From NCBI GenBank assembly GCA_027625215.1, contig JAQBWJ010000210.1, positions 1 to 5,369 on the forward strand: a DNA stretch of 5,369 nt, given 5' to 3'. This document shows positions 4,968-5,369 of the stretch, piece by piece (position 1 is the stretch's first letter; every line of letters starts with the position of its first letter). The DNA comes from Candidatus Poribacteria bacterium (GTDB lineage: Bacteria > Poribacteria > WGA-4E > GCA-2687025). The notes under the pieces were generated by a model, which made no database searches, had not been told where the DNA came from, and saw nothing but the letters and a program-made list of their open reading frames with translations. A program made the translations under genes and the position numbers.

Positions 4968-5369
4968 TTAGTCGTCGCTCGCCGCTTTCTCGAAATACTG
5001 TTGCGCCCGTTCGCGGAACTGTTCGCGTGATTTCGACCGTTCCTTCATCGCGTCGAGCACCGCATCGGGTTGATGCCAAATAACCGTCATTAGGGTTCGG
5101 TACGCCTCGCTTGGCGTTTGACGGCAGCGTTCCCAAGCGCGGATCGTCTCAACCGGAATCTCGAACGCTTGCGAAAACTCCGCGCGCGTCATTTTGAGCC
5201 GGGAGTAATAGGCAACCGGATGCGGAAATCCAAGACGGATGGCGCGTTTCAGTTGTTCCTCCGTCATCGGAGGGTTGTCGGGATCGTCCAAAGCGTTCTG
5301 ATACGCTTCCTCATCCGTCATCGAATCGAGGTAATCCCAGTCCGTATCCCCTTTTGGGGGGTTATCGGG
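4968..5369 (-). CDS. Helix-turn-helix antitoxin-like regulator, 5' end outside the window
   Basis: From the ATG at 5321-5319 the frame gives 117 residues. Residues 44-70 form an XRE-type helix-turn-helix (MTRAEFSQAF, turn, PVETIRAWERCRQTP), followed by SEAYRTLMTVI and HQPDAVLDAM, the usual C-terminal pattern of HigA/NadS-like antitoxins. A charged tail (97-117) ends the protein. The frame is also open through the last 48 bases of the window, encoding DNPPKGDTDWDYLDS, and antitoxins of this type commonly carry a TDWxxLxxMTDEE segment ahead of the helix-turn-helix. No ribosome site precedes the internal ATG. I therefore infer that the true start is beyond position 5369. Such proteins normally repress their own operon and neutralise a toxin encoded next to them; no toxin lies downstream here, so a partner would be upstream, outside the window. 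The 15-base gap to thrC is unusual. Confidence 0.75.
   Translation of the reverse strand, partial: PDNPPKGDTDWDYLDSMTDEEAYQNALDDPDNPPMTEEQLKRAIRLGFPHPVAYYSRLKMTRAEFSQAFEIPVETIRAWERCRQTPSEAYRTLMTVIWHQPDAVLDAMKERSKSREQFRERAQQYFEKAASDD

Noticed and set aside
2871..5030. A very long plus-strand open frame (719 codons) across apgM and thrC
   Set aside because: It is antisense to two clearly recognisable enzymes, is rich in Arg, Asp and Val as expected from the complement of GC-rich genes, and shows no domain.
1..5369. CRISPR array, tRNA, rRNA or riboswitch
   Set aside because: No regularly spaced repeats, no tRNA-like or rRNA-like segment, and no leader long enough for a riboswitch were seen. 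The only gap over 100 bases is 2413-2612, explained by the hairpin doublet.

Overview
The window is about 5.4 kb of bacterial chromosome in which every gene I can support is on the minus strand, so transcription runs from high to low coordinates. Read in that direction it holds: a helix-turn-helix antitoxin-like gene cut by the window edge, threonine synthase (thrC), an archaeal-type (ApgM) cofactor-independent phosphoglycerate mutase homologue, a short intergenic block built from two inverted hairpin repeats, the pyridoxal 5'-phosphate (PLP) synthase pair pdxS-pdxT, and an AT-rich trypsin-like serine protease gene whose C-terminus is out of frame. A few codons of a possible further gene follow at the left edge.

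The metabolic core (about 927-4967) is GC-rich; hand-counted 60-base lines give roughly 58-73% G+C. It fits a free-living bacterium that makes PLP by the ribose 5-phosphate dependent PdxS/PdxT route. The ApgM-type protein beside thrC, the PdxST pair and the GC-rich hairpin repeats suggest one of the less-studied GC-rich phyla (for example Armatimonadota, Chloroflexota or Poribacteria-like lineages). That placement is inference only; there is no marker gene here to fix it.

The most informative region is thrC-apgM. The two genes are 24 bases apart on the same strand. The ApgM-like protein keeps the alkaline-phosphatase-superfamily metal site and belongs to the group that TIGRFAM/SEED annotation has proposed as an alternative homoserine kinase. 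Its position next to threonine synthase, which consumes O-phosphohomoserine, supports that role over glycolysis. ThrC needs PLP, which the neighbouring PdxST complex would make, so four genes could form a threonine/PLP block. A repeat doublet separates the two pairs and may separate their transcripts.

The left 900 bases differ from the rest: about 35-40% G+C in sampled lines. They carry an intracellular trypsin-like protease with an intact His-Asp-Ser triad, and probably represent acquired accessory DNA. One missing base near position 221-222 diverts the protein into a short false tail. Restoring it recovers a 279-residue protein ending in the family's typical NLGLVYKAR-like C-terminus, with a TAATG junction to the next reading frame. 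At the right edge, the antitoxin-like gene runs in frame to the last base, so its true start lies outside the window.
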